In this document: positions 18,101 to 25,261 of the stretch, piece by piece
Numbering within the stretch: the first letter of the stretch is position 1
Layout of the letters: each line of letters begins with the position of its first letter
Assembly (NCBI GenBank): GCA_016284355.1
Contig: JAEEOQ010000005.1
Span: forward strand, 1-64,000
Direction of reading: 5' to 3'
Length of the DNA: 64,000 bases
Source of the DNA: Lachnospiraceae bacterium
GTDB lineage: Bacteria; Bacillota; Clostridia; Lachnospirales; Lachnospiraceae
The notes under the pieces: model-generated
The model's input: only the letters and a program-made list of their open reading frames with translations
What the model was told of the DNA's origin: nothing
Database searches by the model: none
Position numbers and translations under genes: made by a program

Positions 18101-18572
18101 TAAGCCTTTCATCGTTTGCACCAAGTACAAAGCCTGCCTTATTGCTGCCTTCTTCAAGCTTTAGCTCATAGCTTCCCCTAAAAACAGGAAGATAATGCGG
18201 ATAATAAACAAGGTCTTCATCCACGCCGCCTATAAATTTGGCGCCTTCCCATGGCTTAAGGTCAAGGCCGCAGGTTCCAAGGCCTGTCTCAAAGAAGCTT
18301 ACGCTTTCAGCCTCTTCGCCCTTGTTGTCCCATACCTTTACCCTTATGGTATATCTTGTCTCAGGAAGCAGCGGGGCTCCGTCGTAGTATATACCAAGAG
18401 TGTTATCGCTTTCTACTCTGCCAAGGCTCTCTCCGTTAACAAAAAGCTCGTATGCCGTCTGCCTGCAGCCCTGAATATCGCTGTCAAGCTGCCAGAAAAA
18501 GCGGGGCCTTGCCGTGTCTATCCCCATTGCCTCGCCCATATATTCAGTTTTAAAATTCAAAACTCTAAGCAT
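15183..18572 (-). CDS. Alpha-L-rhamnosidase, glycoside hydrolase family 78
   Basis: 1129 residues without a signal peptide, so probably cytoplasmic. The N-terminal fibronectin-like domain begins YMGEAMGIDTARPRFFW. Carbohydrate-binding beta domains follow (about residues 170-560). The (alpha/alpha)6 barrel carries DCPQRNERMGWSGD near residue 695, the catalytic region of GH78. The enzyme removes terminal alpha-L-rhamnose from plant glycosides or polysaccharides taken up as small products. It is monocistronic, with GGAGG before the ATG and its own terminator. No rhamnose pathway genes are adjacent. Confidence 0.92.
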   Translation of the reverse strand: MLRVLNFKTEYMGEAMGIDTARPRFFWQLDSDIQGCRQTAYELFVNGESLGRVESDNTLGIYYDGAPLLPETRYTIRVKVWDNKGEEAESVSFFETGLGTCGLDLKPWEGAKFIGGVDEDLVYYPHYLPVFRGSYELKLEEGSNKAGFVLGANDERLMSENLNILGVKAGKDESYIYIETDISGLKEGKSALLNIYRAGYTKEDKADTPFKSIEVPFITKENAHDLHKVSFSAVSGMFDFWFDGEDDDHRLTRPDPNDPRPAFLVKGGVNLNPMGEGSDYISFPCACDTGIKVPAGNRATFKNITIKNYREPGNTLYKEDEVTADGGNEGFFEVRDNSRNAIPILRKAFNVEKDFASARLYITARGIYEVELNGKRVGDDMFNPGATQYNKTMFYQTYDITGLLKEGENEFITTLGEGWWSGALSFTADNWNYFGDRSSLLAKIVILHKDGRREVIVTDESWDFSSQGPIKCGSFFQGQITDLREKEILCKKAVEVPLNEHTAYIGKKTVFGPFGPSLDDMGYEDFKLTGQVGPTVKISERLTAVAMTEPRPGVYVYDMGQNLAGIPSISLKGGDGQKVRLRFAEVLYPDLPAYKGNEGMLMLENIRAAYAQDIFFLKEGANILEPHFTFHGYRYVEITGIDEPLPLAAVRGIAISSVPTLSAGYVTSNPEVNKLWENISWSLRDNYISIPTDCPQRNERMGWSGDLSVFSRSAVHMADSSGFLRRHMMAMRDTQDPSGRFADIAPIGGGFGGILWGSAGITAAYESYLQYKDTDMLSEHYNAMKRYVDYLDTRRDPGTGIINEGPLGDWLAPEYVLNETALLFTAYYAYDLRILSKMAESLGLSEDSEDLWSRFEKEKELFNRVYVDETTHRTVFSSEEAMMGSRQALMMAPTKLPVPRKLENGKYLMDTQTSYAVPLALGIFADEYVQDAGNYLEEAVKRVNHDNDGTPTPPYSLMTGFIGTAWIAEALTLAGKNDTVYRLVQNGEYPSWIYSVRQGATTIWERVNSFTKENGFGNNNSMNSFNHYSYGAVAAWMIRGSLGIKRLEDAPGFSEFVLCPVPDPTGLMKSAKGYLDTVSGRIESSWEITEDAIIYRFKIPANTGAIFFHAGKNEVEHLTSGEYVFKDNK

Positions 18573-18691
18573 AAATTACCTCCACACTTTTTAGTCCTTT
18601 AATAATTTTATCAAATCTCCTGCCTATTATAAAGGTCTGATTTTACCGTAGTTTCGTGTCATTTTTTGCTTATTTTCCAAAAAATTTCAGG

Positions 18692-18719
18692 TTGATTTCA
18701 AATACAGGTATGTTATACT
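18692..18719 (+). promoter_or_regulatory. Sigma-A promoter for the VanY gene
   Basis: TTGATT (18692-18697), 16 bases, TATACT (18714-18719), 56 bases before the chosen start. Confidence 0.6.
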
Positions 18720-18775
18720 AAATATAGTGGTTTAGTGTACCTGTAACACAATTGATAGCAAATGAGGCGATGTTC

Positions 18776-19801
18776 ATGAAGCGTTTATTTATCGCGCTGG
18801 CAGGAGTTCTTTGTATCGGAGCCACCGGAGTTTATGTTTTTACGCAAGCTTCGGTAAGTTCCAAGGCCGGAGACCCTTCCTACTCAATCTATTATAATAT
18901 TGCTGAAGCCAGGGCCTCTGTTATACCTGAAGATATAATAGAGGAGCGTGCCGTTCCTTCCGATGTGATCCCTATTACAGAAGATGAAGTGGCTCTTTCA
19001 AATGCTTACGCATCTGCAGCAAGATCATTTTTTGCAAAGAGAAATGAGGTTGATACGGAAAGCGAAGCTAAAGAGTCTGATCCTTTTGAAAATGAAGGTG
19101 TTTTGGAAGAAGAGGCGATAGCTGAAGACTCATTTGAAGAAGAAACATCTGAAGATGAAACATCTGATGAACCAAGTTTTCTTCACCCTGCTCTTGATAC
19201 AGACCCTGAGAGCATTACCGTACTTGTAAACCACGAATACTCACTGCCTGAAGACTATGTTCCTTCCGATATGGTATCTGTAAACGTTAAGTTTACATGC
19301 AGCGAAAAAGAAGATAAGCGTCTTATGCGAAAAGAAGCAGCCGAGGCCCTTGAAGCTCTCTTTGCTGCCGCAAACGAAGACGGTATCAGCCTTTGCGCCA
19401 TTTCAGGGTACCGTTCCTACGAAAGACAGAACAGGCTTTACTTAAATAATGTAAGAGTCAACGGCAAAGAGTATGCCAGCCGTTTTTCTGCTCCTCCGGG
19501 GCAGAGCGAGCACCAGACAGGGCTTGCCATGGATATTTCTTCCGCAAGCAACGGTTATTCTCTTGACTACGAGCTTGCCGATAAAAAAGAAGGCAAATGG
19601 CTTATAGAAAACTGCTCTGAATACGGCTTTATCGTAAGATATCCTAAAGACAAAGAGGAAATAACGGGTTATGCTTACGAGCCATGGCATTTCAGATATG
19701 TAGGCAAGCGTCTTGCCGAATATCTTACCATGAACGAGCTTACACTCGACGAATATTACGGCTCTAAGGCCGCAGGAGAGGATTTAGGTTATTCGGACTG
19801 A
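18776..19801 (+). CDS. D-alanyl-D-alanine carboxypeptidase, VanY (M15B) family
   Basis: 341 residues from ATG 18776, chosen because GAGG lies 8 bases upstream; a longer frame starts at 18752. It has an N-terminal signal/anchor (MKRLFIALAGVLCIGA). A long Glu-rich linker (residues ~80-150) spans the wall. The C-terminal M15B peptidase domain has SGYRSYERQNRLY, the zinc ligands in SEHQTGLAMDIS, EYGFIVRYP, and EPWHFRYVG with the last His ligand. It trims D-Ala from peptidoglycan stem peptides outside the membrane. It is followed 17 bases later by plsC, probably in one operon. Confidence 0.9.
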   Translation: MKRLFIALAGVLCIGATGVYVFTQASVSSKAGDPSYSIYYNIAEARASVIPEDIIEERAVPSDVIPITEDEVALSNAYASAARSFFAKRNEVDTESEAKESDPFENEGVLEEEAIAEDSFEEETSEDETSDEPSFLHPALDTDPESITVLVNHEYSLPEDYVPSDMVSVNVKFTCSEKEDKRLMRKEAAEALEALFAAANEDGISLCAISGYRSYERQNRLYLNNVRVNGKEYASRFSAPPGQSEHQTGLAMDISSASNGYSLDYELADKKEGKWLIENCSEYGFIVRYPKDKEEITGYAYEPWHFRYVGKRLAEYLTMNELTLDEYYGSKAAGEDLGYSD

Positions 19802-19818
19802 TAACCAAAAGGTAAAAT

Positions 19819-20547
19819 ATGATCAGACTTATTTTAATACTTATATTTCTTTTATTTTTTGCTATTTACAGCATTGTCGCCCTTCCCATCGTTTACATTG
19901 TAAATAAGATAAACGACAAGACAGGCCAGAAGCATTCTCAAAGGGTTACCCGCCACGCTTTTAAGATAATTCTTTTCCTTGCGGGAACAAAGATTGATAT
20001 CAAAGGCCTTGAAAATATACCAAAAGACAGGTCGGTTCTCTTTATCTCAAACCACAGGAGCGATTTTGATGTAGTTATCATCTACGCTCTGCTTCCTGTC
20101 CTTACCGGATTTGTTTCAAAGATAGAGGTAAAAAAAGTGCCTATCTTAAGGCGTTGGATGCAGTTTAACAAATGTGTATTCCTTGACAGAAAGAATCCAA
20201 GAGAAGGCCTTAAGGCCATACTTGCCGCTGTGGAAAATGTAAATAACGGCACATCTATGTATATCGCCCCTGAGGGCACAAGAAATCACGAAAAAGAAAT
20301 GCTGCCATTTAAGCCCGGCAGCCTTAAGATAGCGGAAAAATCCGGTTGTCCGATAATCCCTATCGCCCTTACCAACACAGATGCGATCTTTGAAAATCAA
20401 AAACCAAGGGTCAAAAAAGCCCGCGTTCAGATCACTTTTGGCAAGCCTATAGAAGTTGGCAGTCTTGACGCCGAAGGCAAAAAGACGCTCCTTGAAGACA
20501 CACAGAACACTGTTAAGAAAATGCTTGAAGATAACCTCAAATCATGA
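19819..20547 (+). CDS. plsC: 1-acyl-sn-glycerol-3-phosphate acyltransferase (PlsC family)
   Basis: 242 residues. There is one N-terminal membrane helix. The acyltransferase motifs are SNHRSDFD (HxxxxD), FLDRKNPREG, APEGTRNHEKEMLPFKPG and the IPIALTN strand. It makes phosphatidic acid at the inner face of the membrane. The AAAGGT ribosome site is 5 bases upstream. It probably shares a transcript with the VanY gene before it and the small membrane protein after it. Confidence 0.88.
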   Translation: MIRLILILIFLLFFAIYSIVALPIVYIVNKINDKTGQKHSQRVTRHAFKIILFLAGTKIDIKGLENIPKDRSVLFISNHRSDFDVVIIYALLPVLTGFVSKIEVKKVPILRRWMQFNKCVFLDRKNPREGLKAILAAVENVNNGTSMYIAPEGTRNHEKEMLPFKPGSLKIAEKSGCPIIPIALTNTDAIFENQKPRVKKARVQITFGKPIEVGSLDAEGKKTLLEDTQNTVKKMLEDNLKS

Positions 20548-20589
20548 TAATATGTATTCTGCGTGACTAAATCAAAGGAGGACAAGATA

Positions 20590-21039
20590 ATGCCAACATG
20601 GGCTATAGTACTTTTAATTATTTTGGTTGTTCTTGCTGTTGCATTATTCTTTTTATACAGATTCGGTACCAAACTCCAGCGTCAGCAGGAGGAGTCTGAA
20701 GCGCAGATGAAAGCCATGGCTCAGTCTGTTTCGCTTCTTGTTATCGACAAAAAGATGATGAAACTCAAGGAAGCAGGGCTTCCACAGGTCGTATATGACC
20801 AGACCCCTAAGTACCTTCGCAGATCTAAGGTTCCTATCGTTAAAGCAAAGATCGGACCAAAGATCATGTCTCTTATGTGTGACCCTAAGATTTTCGACCT
20901 TATCCCTGTTAAGAAAGAGGTTAAGGCAGTTATCTCAGGTATCTACATTACAGACGTTAAGGGTCTTCGTACAGGTCTCGAGCAGAAGGCTCCAAAGCAG
21001 AGCTTCTTTAAGAGATTACTTGGAAAGACAAAGAAGTAA
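20590..21039 (+). CDS. Conserved small membrane protein of unknown function
   Basis: 149 residues from ATG 20590 (AAAGGAGG 8 bases before; an ATG at 20563 lies upstream of that site). One membrane helix (residues ~4-24) is followed by a short coiled coil, then a basic beta-rich domain (KIGPKIMSLMCDPKIFDLIPVKKEVKAVISGIYI) and a Lys-rich end. I do not recognise a named family. The type II anchoring places the C-terminal domain in the cytoplasm or outside depending on topology; the positive residues after the helix favour inside. Confidence 0.8.
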   Translation: MPTWAIVLLIILVVLAVALFFLYRFGTKLQRQQEESEAQMKAMAQSVSLLVIDKKMMKLKEAGLPQVVYDQTPKYLRRSKVPIVKAKIGPKIMSLMCDPKIFDLIPVKKEVKAVISGIYITDVKGLRTGLEQKAPKQSFFKRLLGKTKK

Positions 21040-21056
21040 GTATTAATTAGCAAATT

Positions 21057-21084
21057 AAAGCGACCATATACAGGTCGCTTTTTT
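21057..21084 (+). terminator. Terminator after the VanY-plsC cluster
   Basis: A 9-bp stem (21057-21065 with 21073-21081) followed by a U run to 21084. Confidence 0.9.
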
Positions 21085-21095
21085 GTTGCCTTAGT

Positions 21096-21521
21096 TTAGT
21101 TGTAATCGTTGCTTATCCTTATCTTCATGATATTATCGGATATTCGCTCATCATTCATGGAAAGCTCATAATCAATATCTATAAGTATTTCGTCTTCGCC
21201 AAAAGCTACGTTCATTTCCCTGGTGTTAGTCGTCATATAGATATTGCCAAAGGGCAGCTCATAGCTTGTGGTATGCATTTTCCCTTCCGAAAAATACAGC
21301 TCACCGTTTATAAAACCGGTTCTTGTCATCTCAACCTTATCGGGCCCTGCTTTAAGAAGGATATTGCTTATCTGATCTTTTCCTTCTGCTATCTCATCGT
21401 ATTTTATACAATGCATCCCGTTTTCAAAATAATACTCTCCGGGAGTGGTGACCTCAATTGGCTCACTTTCGGCATCCGAAGTCTGCTTTCCAAAAACAGT
21501 TACCATAACGCTTTTATTCAT
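21096..21521 (-). CDS. DUF1934 (YwiB-like) beta-barrel protein
   Basis: 141 residues, nearly all predicted beta strand. The family pattern is VMVTVFGKQ, GEYYFENGMHCIKYDE, VEMTRTGFINGELYF, HTTSYELPFGNIYMTT and IDIDYELSMN. DUF1934 proteins are small lipocalin-like barrels of unknown function. The start overlaps the GntR stop by four bases (ATGA), so it is the last gene of the ispE-gntR operon. Confidence 0.85.
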   Translation of the reverse strand: MNKSVMVTVFGKQTSDAESEPIEVTTPGEYYFENGMHCIKYDEIAEGKDQISNILLKAGPDKVEMTRTGFINGELYFSEGKMHTTSYELPFGNIYMTTNTREMNVAFGEDEILIDIDYELSMNDERISDNIMKIRISNDYN

Positions 21522-22195
21522 TTTGAATCCTCATTTCTAACCATTTTTGATACCGCAAGAACCTGTCCGTAGATATGTTCTCTTATGGCTGCTTTGGCGG
21601 CATCTGCATTTTTTTCTTTAAGGCAGGCAATTATCTCGTTGTGCTCACGAAGGAGCTGCTCGTGGGAGCTGCCGTCTTTTAAGTACTCCACTCTGTATCT
21701 GTACATCTGCTCACGCAGGTTATTTAGCATCTGTATAAGCCTGCCGTTGCCTGTGGAAAGAAAGATAATGTCGTGAAACTTTACATCTGCTTCCGCAAGC
21801 TCTGTGACATCGGTTTTGCTCATTTTCTTAGAAAAACCTTCTGTGCATTCTTCAAGCTTTTCTATATCATCTTCAGTCATGCGCTCGCAGGCTAGTCCTA
21901 CAGCAAGCTCTTCAAGGGCACATCTTACCTCAAGCACGTCTTGAAGATCTTTTTCGGTGATGCGTGAAACTGCTGCGCCTTTTCTTGGGATCATCTCCAC
22001 AAGGCCTTCCTTTTCAAGCATTCTTATGGCCTCTCTTACAGGAGTCCTTGAAACTCCAAGTTTTTCCGTAAGTGCCAGTTCCATAAGCCTTTCACCGGGT
22101 TCAAGCTCTCCCATGAGGATAGCCCTGCGAAGAGTCTGAAATACCACGTCGCGAAGGGGCAGGTATTCGTTTATGTTGACCGTAAAATCATGCAT
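21518..22195 (-). CDS. GntR-family regulator, FadR/FCD subfamily
   Basis: 225 residues from ATG 22195, which overlaps the ispE stop by eight bases; GGGAGGG inside ispE lies 10 bases upstream. The winged helix is at the N-terminus (LGVSRTPVREAIRMLEKEGLV). The C-terminal FCD ligand domain has the helical pattern with VRCALEELAVGLA and the metal-type ligands Asp/His in DVKFHDIIF and HEIIA. The effector is unknown. Its position inside an isoprenoid gene operon does not identify the target. Confidence 0.88.
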   Translation of the reverse strand: MHDFTVNINEYLPLRDVVFQTLRRAILMGELEPGERLMELALTEKLGVSRTPVREAIRMLEKEGLVEMIPRKGAAVSRITEKDLQDVLEVRCALEELAVGLACERMTEDDIEKLEECTEGFSKKMSKTDVTELAEADVKFHDIIFLSTGNGRLIQMLNNLREQMYRYRVEYLKDGSSHEQLLREHNEIIACLKEKNADAAKAAIREHIYGQVLAVSKMVRNEDSK

Positions 22196-23078
22196 TGACC
22201 AGTTTCCCTCCCTTATTAACCATAAATCTTGAATCAAATACGCTTCTTACCGTGTTTTTCTTCATAAAGTCGGATTTGATCTTTTTTGTGTCGGCATCCG
22301 GAGCAAAAATACCAAATACTGTAGTTCCGCTGCCGCTCATGAGGACTCCCTTTGCCCCGGCTTCCTTAAGTTCGTGTTTAAGCTCGTGTATTATCTTGTA
22401 TTCTTTAGCTGTTACTTCTTCAAGAACATTGCCAAGGAGAGCACACATTTTATCTGCATTTCCCTCTTCTATGGCTTTAACCATAGCGTCCACATTCGGG
22501 TGGTAGGTTCTTTCTTTTTCATCATACTTTGTATAAATCTGCTTTGTGGAGGCACTTACCTTTGGCTTTATTATTATAAGCTTACAGGAAGGCATACCTT
22601 CTATAGGGGTCAGCTTTTCGCCGATACCTTCGCAAAGTGCTGTACCGCCATCTATAAGGTACGGAACATCGGCACCAAGGATCGCGCCGTATTCTTTAAG
22701 CTTTTCCCTGCTTATCTTCAAATTAAAAAGTCTGTTCATGCCCTTAAGAGCCGCAGCCGCATCTGCGCTTCCGCCGCCCATACCCGCAGATACAGGTATA
22801 GCTTTGCGAAGCTTTATAAAAACGCCCTCTTTAATGTTATATTCTCTTCGTATAAGGTCAACTGCCTTATAAACTATGTTCGAGCTGTCGCAGGGCACAA
22901 AAGGAATGTTGGTAGTAAGCTTTATATCAGGCTCTTCAGTCATTTCCATATAAAGCTTGTCGTAGATATCCACGGTCTGCATCACCATGCGGACCATATG
23001 ATAACCGTCTTCTCTTTTCCCTGTAATATCAAGCGAAAGATTGATTTTTCCGTACGCTCTTAAATTAATATATTTCAT
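22188..23078 (-). CDS. ispE: 4-diphosphocytidyl-2-C-methyl-D-erythritol kinase
   Basis: 296 residues of GHMP kinase fold. Motifs are AYGKINLSLDITGKREDGYH at the N-terminus, PVSAGMGGGSADAAAAL near 100 and GVLMSGSGTTVFGIF near 260. It phosphorylates CDP-ME in the methylerythritol phosphate isoprenoid pathway. It is first in an overlapping operon with a GntR regulator and a DUF1934 protein. A 13-bp palindrome stands just before its GAGG ribosome site. Confidence 0.92.
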   Translation of the reverse strand: MKYINLRAYGKINLSLDITGKREDGYHMVRMVMQTVDIYDKLYMEMTEEPDIKLTTNIPFVPCDSSNIVYKAVDLIRREYNIKEGVFIKLRKAIPVSAGMGGGSADAAAALKGMNRLFNLKISREKLKEYGAILGADVPYLIDGGTALCEGIGEKLTPIEGMPSCKLIIIKPKVSASTKQIYTKYDEKERTYHPNVDAMVKAIEEGNADKMCALLGNVLEEVTAKEYKIIHELKHELKEAGAKGVLMSGSGTTVFGIFAPDADTKKIKSDFMKKNTVRSVFDSRFMVNKGGKLVNA

Positions 23079-23091
23079 GGTACCTCTTTTT

Positions 23092-23120
23092 TAACCAAAA
23101 GGGACAGTCCCTTTTGGTTA
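23092..23120. repeat. Perfect palindrome with GGGACAGTCCC core upstream of ispE
   Basis: Perfect 13-bp arms (23092-23104 and 23108-23120) with loop CAG. T runs lie on both sides. It sits a few bases before the ispE ribosome site. It resembles dispersed REP-like palindromes of Clostridia, but only one copy is in this window. Confidence 0.7.
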
Positions 23121-23180
23121 TGTTTTTTGTATACAATTTGATTCTATTTTATACTCGCTTATAAAATCTTGCAAGCAGAA

Positions 23181-23216
23181 AAATAAAAAGACCGAAGGCA
23201 ATTTGCCTTCGGCCTG
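23181..23216 (-). terminator. Terminator of veg
   Basis: On the minus strand a GC-rich stem (GCCGAAGGCA with TGCCTTCGGT) is followed by a T-rich tail, just after the veg stop. Confidence 0.88.
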
Positions 23217-23229
23217 TCATATTCGTATT

Positions 23230-23466
23230 TTAGCTACAAAGTGTCATCTGAACATCGTTGGTGAGAAGATCTGAATAACTGTATGAGATCATTTTATTCT
23301 CATCGTTATCTTTAATCTCAAGCATAAAGATGTATGGGTAAACTTCTTTTATAATGCCTTCGTTAACATCATATTTATGTCTTCCCTTGTTGGCACGCAC
23401 TACAACTTTACTACCCCTATGTCTAAAGACAGCCTTACGAACATCACTAAGATCAGCCATTCTCAT
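23230..23466 (-). CDS. veg: Veg family protein
   Basis: 78 residues: MADLSDVRKAVFRHRGSKVV, then RANKGRHKYDVNEGII and YPYIFMLEIKD. This is the full Veg family pattern, an SH3-like small barrel. In Bacillus Veg stimulates biofilm matrix expression; whether that holds here is unknown. GGAGG lies 12 bases before ATG 23466 and 18 before a second ATG at 23460, so the first is preferred. The promoter is at 23532-23560. Confidence 0.9.
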   Translation of the reverse strand: MRMADLSDVRKAVFRHRGSKVVVRANKGRHKYDVNEGIIKEVYPYIFMLEIKDNDENKMISYSYSDLLTNDVQMTLCS

Positions 23467-23531
23467 CGCAGTTATTTACCTCCATCGCATAGAAAGATTG
23501 TTGTGTAAACACTTCATTGGTTTACTGTGAC

Positions 23532-23560
23532 ATAATATCACATTTCCCTTTAATTGTCAA
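23532..23560 (-). promoter_or_regulatory. Sigma-A promoter for veg
   Basis: On the minus strand TTGACA (23560-23555), 17 bases, TATTAT (23537-23532), 66 bases before the start codon. Confidence 0.85.
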
Positions 23561-23630
23561 AGATTTTTCAGACAATTCGCTTTTCGTGAAGTCTTTTTAC
23601 TGACATATGTTACGATAGAACCCTGCGGTT

Positions 23631-23730
23631 TTTGTGCACATTGCACAAATAACAGCATTTAACCCTATGATATATTTTAAACAATATAAAATAGTGCACA
23701 AAAACAACTGTCTTCATTTGTGCACTATTT
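23631..23730. repeat. Two dyads built from the same TTTGTGCA half-site
   Basis: The 350-base gap between veg and the PEGA gene holds the veg promoter and this element. Dyad 1 is TTTGTGCA, CAT, TGCACAAA (23631-23649), perfect over 8 bp. Dyad 2 has perfect 14-bp arms (23689-23702 and 23717-23730) with the half-sites facing outward. The four half-sites look like binding sites for one regulator. Dyad 2 could also act as a weak terminator for the PEGA gene. Confidence 0.55.
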
Positions 23731-23815
23731 ACAAAAATACTATATTTTGTCCTTACTACAATCGTCTTATCCTAGATGTTGTGTTGGCTGACTTGTAATA
23801 TTATACAAAAAACCA

Positions 23816-25225
23816 TTATTGCGTTGATAAATCTGGAAAACTAAATACTGCGTCTTCGCCGTCATTGTCAATTTCTACAATGTAAGTCTTGGTTATATAT
23901 CCATCCTTTGTGAACATTATCTGATGCTCACCGGTGACCTTGGTTACCCTTACAGGAACTACCCCAATCTTCTGTCCGTCAAGGTATGCGGTGGCTCCTT
24001 CCGGTTTCTTTATGGAGATATATTCACCATCTACAGTTGTAGTCTCTTCTTCAGGCTCATCAATCCATGTTAAATCGTCTGAATTCTCTAAATCATCGTC
24101 TTCAATCTCAACTATATCATCAAGGTCCTGTACAGGATCGTTGAAATTCGTAAGATCTGATAAGGATTCGTCCTTTTCTTCTTTGGTGCTGTCTGCAAGG
24201 TCTATCTTAAGGTTTACCGTTGGCTTTCCTACAGTAAGAAGCCTTGAAACAGGCTTGTAGCCCTCTTTTTTTACCTCAATAACATACTCGCCGTATGCCA
24301 GTTTAAACGGTATATCTGCATCTGTAAGTTTGCCGTCTATATACACTTCCGCATCATCAGGTCTTATGTTTACAGATATAAGGCCTTCTTTATCTACCTC
24401 ATTTCTATACTCGTTAAGGTCTACATTTACGGTCTTATCAGCCTCTACTGTTATATACTTGTTAACCGATAGACCGTCATTTTTCAATACAACCTTATAT
24501 GTTCCCTCTCTAAGGTCAAAGCTCATCCCCTCGCTAATGCTTCCGAATATGTCGTATCCTATCTCAACAGAACCGCCGTAAAAATCTCTGAAATTACTGA
24601 AAGTCATGGTTCCGTGGCCGCGCTGAATGCAAAGGGAATAAATCTTTCCTTCGATGCCCGTGGCAATGAGGATGTCTTTTTCCGATAACTCATCAAGCGT
24701 TATCTGCCTGCCGTCTTTTGCAAATACAAGAAGATGGGAGTCAAACTGGTACTCTCTGTCGCCAAGGTAAATTATATACTCGGTCTTATCTATCTCTATC
24801 TCACGTATGCCCTTATAGCTCCAGGCCTCACCCGATCTTTTAATAGATACCGCTCTGCTCTTTCCCTTTTCCGGGGTTACCTCTACTATCTGCCCAGGGG
24901 TAAGCCTTCCGGGAGCGATCGCCTCACCGTATTTATTGGTTATGTCTGTGCCAAGATCGAAGGTGTAGTCGGCAAAATCCATCTTTGCAATGCCGTATAT
25001 CTTAAGCATACCGGCCTCAGCGTCAATGCTCGCGATAACTCCTGTTACGGGACTGCCCTTTTCAGCAGCTTTTGAATCTATTACAGAAACAGTCTCATTT
25101 TCAGGCACTTTTATGTTTTTTTCAGTTTTCTTTTTCCCTGCCTTACTTACATTTACCACCACCATGGCAAATACCGCAGCCATTATGGTAAGCATAAGTA
25201 TCGGTATCCACTTATTGTTTTTCAC
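23816..25225 (-). CDS. Membrane-anchored PEGA-domain protein
   Basis: 469 residues from a GTG at 25225: GGAGGAG lies just upstream, and the longer frame (25243, TTG) includes that site. The N-terminus is a signal anchor (KNNKWIPILMLTIMAAVFAMVVV). Extracellular beta-rich domains follow, including two PEGA repeats near residues 265-340 (DDAEVYIDGKLTDADIPFKL) and at the C-terminus (PEGATAYLDGQKIGVVPVRV). Between them is an acidic linker. PEGA domains are typical of surface-exposed sugar- or wall-associated proteins. Function not assignable. It starts 36 bases after the cca stop. Confidence 0.85.
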   Translation of the reverse strand: MKNNKWIPILMLTIMAAVFAMVVVNVSKAGKKKTEKNIKVPENETVSVIDSKAAEKGSPVTGVIASIDAEAGMLKIYGIAKMDFADYTFDLGTDITNKYGEAIAPGRLTPGQIVEVTPEKGKSRAVSIKRSGEAWSYKGIREIEIDKTEYIIYLGDREYQFDSHLLVFAKDGRQITLDELSEKDILIATGIEGKIYSLCIQRGHGTMTFSNFRDFYGGSVEIGYDIFGSISEGMSFDLREGTYKVVLKNDGLSVNKYITVEADKTVNVDLNEYRNEVDKEGLISVNIRPDDAEVYIDGKLTDADIPFKLAYGEYVIEVKKEGYKPVSRLLTVGKPTVNLKIDLADSTKEEKDESLSDLTNFNDPVQDLDDIVEIEDDDLENSDDLTWIDEPEEETTTVDGEYISIKKPEGATAYLDGQKIGVVPVRVTKVTGEHQIMFTKDGYITKTYIVEIDNDGEDAVFSFPDLSTQ

Positions 25226-25261
25226 ATTCTCCTCCAATGCCAAACAAAAAAGTATCTGTTT

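Noticed and set aside
22374-23063. 229-codon plus-strand frame inside ispE
   Set aside because: Antisense of ispE with no family resemblance.
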